Assembly: GCA_034002405.1 (NCBI GenBank)
Contig: JAVFAS010000008.1
Location: forward strand, 1 to 64,000
Direction: 5' to 3'
Length of the DNA stretch: 64,000 nucleotides
Origin: SZUA-365 sp034002405
Lineage (GTDB): Bacteria; Bacteroidota; Ignavibacteria; SZUA-365
The notes beneath the pieces were generated by a model, which was not told where the DNA came from, did no database searches, and saw nothing but the letters and a program-made list of their open reading frames with translations. The translations under genes and the position numbers were made by a program. This document shows, piece after piece, positions 62,329-64,000 of the stretch (the stretch's first letter is position 1; each line of letters opens with the position of its first letter).

Positions 62329-64000
62329 ATGGGATCCTGGTATTCGCGGGTCTTGAGGATCGGCGGCCATGTTGCCGTCCTGTATCTTTTCTCGCTCGGT
62401 GCGATCGCGCCGACGGTTGGCATGGCGCAGGACATGGAGATCGGAGCACCGTGTCCTCCGCGGCAGCTTCGATTCTTCACTGATCCCGAGGATTCCCTCC
62501 GCGCCGAGCGCATGATGGATCGTGTCGTGGTTCTCGCGGCGCGGGCGCGGCAGAACGATGATCCCCATTCTCTCACGGAAGCGCTGCACGCGGCGGATTC
62601 ATTGCGTGAATACATCGGCACCCTGTTCGGTGACACGCCACATCCGGTCGGTGTGCGCGCGTTGCACGCCGTGCTCGCCTTGCAGCCGCCGGGCGAACCC
62701 GAGAAACCTATCCCGCACGAGCGTGCACTCCGTGAATACCTCACACGGTTGTATCCTTGCGACACGCGCCTCGGCAATGAGATCGGCGCGACGCTCACCC
62801 TGCATCTGGTGGGGATGCGGGAATTCACCGAAGCGCGCGAGATTGGAGAGGACAATCTCCAGCGGTTGCGAGGCATGCAGGATATCGACAGCACGACGAT
62901 CCTCCTCCAGGAGCGGGTTCTCGGACTCGCCTGTCAGGGATTGATCGCGCATGACGCGGCACTCGTGCATTTTCAGGCGGCGATCGCGATCGCGGAGGCG
63001 TGCGGTGACAGCGTCGAACTCGCTTCGATCCTCGAGCAGATGGGGAGTTCCTCCATGGCACTCGGCCGTTTCGATGAAGCGGAGGAAACGCTCCAGCGAC
63101 GGTTGCGTCTGACACGCACGATGTGCCACCCCGCATCCGAGTCGGTGGTCTCCGCGATGAACGGACTCGTCGACTTCTATCAGCTCACGTCACAGCGCGG
63201 CAAGGCCGAACGTCTGGCGCGCGAGGCGATCGCTCAGGTGAACGCTCCGGCTCGGCCCGCATCGAGCACGGGGCGGACATTCCGTCCCGACGAAGGGGTG
63301 ACGCCCTCGACCGAGCATGCGCTGTGGATCAACTGCGCGATGATTCTCATGGAGAACCGGCGCGACGAGGAGGCGATGCAGTGCATCGAGCGCTCGCGTG
63401 CGGCGGCGGGGAGGATTCCGTCCGAAACGAACCGGCATTTGACCATTTGCCTGAGCTTCGTGACGCTGGGGAAATGGGAACAGAATCTGGCGCGGTTTGA
63501 TCGAGCCCGGGAGTATTACCAGCGCGCGATGGTACAGATCGATTCCGTGTCCGATCCGGATATCGTCCGGGCGTATCGCGCCCCGATCCAAGTCTTCGAG
63601 GCAACTCTGTTGATCGATAGCGAAGCATCCAATGCCGAAGCGGATTCGCTGCTGACGCTTGCCATGCCGGTGCTCGAGGAATATTACGGGTCGGATGCGA
63701 TGCAATTGCTCATGCCGCTGGCGTCGTGGGCGCGTGCGTGCGTGCGCACCGGAGACACGAGGCGTGCGATGGCGCTGATCGCACGGGCGGCGGGAATCGC
63801 GCGCGCGAATCTTCCCGAGAACCATTTCCTGCGCGGGAGAATCCAGGTCATCGAAGCGGAATGCGCCCTGGCGGCAGGGGAGAACGAGCGCGCGGTCACG
63901 GTCGGGAGGGACGCCGTGCGAATTCTGGAACCGCTCTACGATGCGCGGCATCATATCCTGCTCGATGCGCTGCACATGCAGGCCCGGTGTCTCGCGACAC
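62329..64000 (+). CDS. Tetratricopeptide-repeat protein, N-terminal part (runs off right edge)
   Basis: At least 557 residues, open from ATG 62329 to the window edge. Signal peptide (MGSWYSRVLRIGGHVAVLYLFSLGAIAPTVGMAQ), then repeated TPR-like helical pairs (REFTEAREIGEDNLQRL, HDAALVHFQAAIAIAEACGD, GRFDEAEETLQRRLRLTRTM, LARFDRARETYYQRAMVQI), matching the Tetratricopeptide/NB-ARC-adjacent KLC-type spacing of 42 residues. The C-terminal output domain, if any, lies outside. In Bacteroidota such proteins often continue into a CHAT or kinase domain, but that cannot be tested here. Confidence 0.82.
   Translation, partial: MGSWYSRVLRIGGHVAVLYLFSLGAIAPTVGMAQDMEIGAPCPPRQLRFFTDPEDSLRAERMMDRVVVLAARARQNDDPHSLTEALHAADSLREYIGTLFGDTPHPVGVRALHAVLALQPPGEPEKPIPHERALREYLTRLYPCDTRLGNEIGATLTLHLVGMREFTEAREIGEDNLQRLRGMQDIDSTTILLQERVLGLACQGLIAHDAALVHFQAAIAIAEACGDSVELASILEQMGSSSMALGRFDEAEETLQRRLRLTRTMCHPASESVVSAMNGLVDFYQLTSQRGKAERLAREAIAQVNAPARPASSTGRTFRPDEGVTPSTEHALWINCAMILMENRRDEEAMQCIERSRAAAGRIPSETNRHLTICLSFVTLGKWEQNLARFDRAREYYQRAMVQIDSVSDPDIVRAYRAPIQVFEATLLIDSEASNAEADSLLTLAMPVLEEYYGSDAMQLLMPLASWARACVRTGDTRRAMALIARAAGIARANLPENHFLRGRIQVIEAECALAAGENERAVTVGRDAVRILEPLYDARHHILLDALHMQARCLAT

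Overview
This 64 kb scaffold piece is GC-rich chromosomal DNA from a Gram-negative bacterium, most likely of the Bacteroidota/Ignavibacteriota/Kapabacteria side of the FCB group. The evidence: two secreted proteins end in type IX secretion (T9SS) type A-like sorting domains (22943-23920 and 44071-45303); there are TonB-dependent receptors with a carboxypeptidase-regulatory N-terminal domain; the ATP synthase operon has the order atpZ/I-membrane protein-atpB-E-F-H-A-G with atpD/atpC elsewhere; and several promoters fit the Bacteroidota pattern TTTG-N18/19-TAnnTTTG. No plasmid, phage, insertion sequence, CRISPR, tRNA or rRNA signal was seen. Genes are densely packed, and no gene-free stretch exceeds 300 bp.

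Layout. 1-8.9 kb: left-truncated sensor-like protein, membrane protein, acyl-CoA dehydrogenase, PQQ-propeller lipoprotein, an ECF sigma/anti-sigma pair, and a TatD hydrolase coupled to a TcdA-type E1-like enzyme. 8.9-15.4 kb (minus): a tight five-gene operon of response regulator-cyclase-PilZ protein, small phosphate-binding-like periplasmic protein, porin-like barrel, histidine kinase and MATE exporter. 15.7-22.9 kb (plus): outer-membrane barrel followed by an AddB-like nuclease and an AddA/UvrD-like helicase-nuclease. 22.9-32.4 kb (minus): a T9SS cargo protein, then a TonB-energised envelope operon of 998-aa TPR protein, TonB-dependent barrel, tail-anchored HU-like protein, ExbB, ExbD and TonB. 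32.6-41.7 kb (plus): MoxR-VWA pair and the F-type ATP synthase operon. 41.8-50.8 kb: metabolic and housekeeping genes (glycosyltransferase, hydrolase, T9SS YCF48-like protein, sucC, dipeptidase, Hc1-like protein, class II aldolase, YgiQ radical SAM). 50.9-59 kb: TonB receptor, two lipoproteins and an M16 peptidase. 59-64 kb: ogt, arfB, MaoC-like protein, amino-acid permease and a right-truncated TPR protein.

Assembly. There are four 100-N gaps. Two (in the HU-like gene and atpB) are flanked by exact 127-bp duplications. They are almost certainly unmerged contig-end overlaps, and merging each pair restores one intact reading frame. A third lies inside a 21-bp coding tandem repeat of the AddB-like gene, and the fourth borders a 14-bp repeat upstream of the M16 peptidase gene. 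Apparent breaks in these genes should not be read as pseudogenes.

The most unusual material is the cyclase/binding-protein/porin/kinase operon, the membrane-anchored HU-like protein with acidic octapeptide repeats inside a TonB-ExbBD operon, and the AddAB-like pair with an in-frame heptapeptide repeat of unresolved length.
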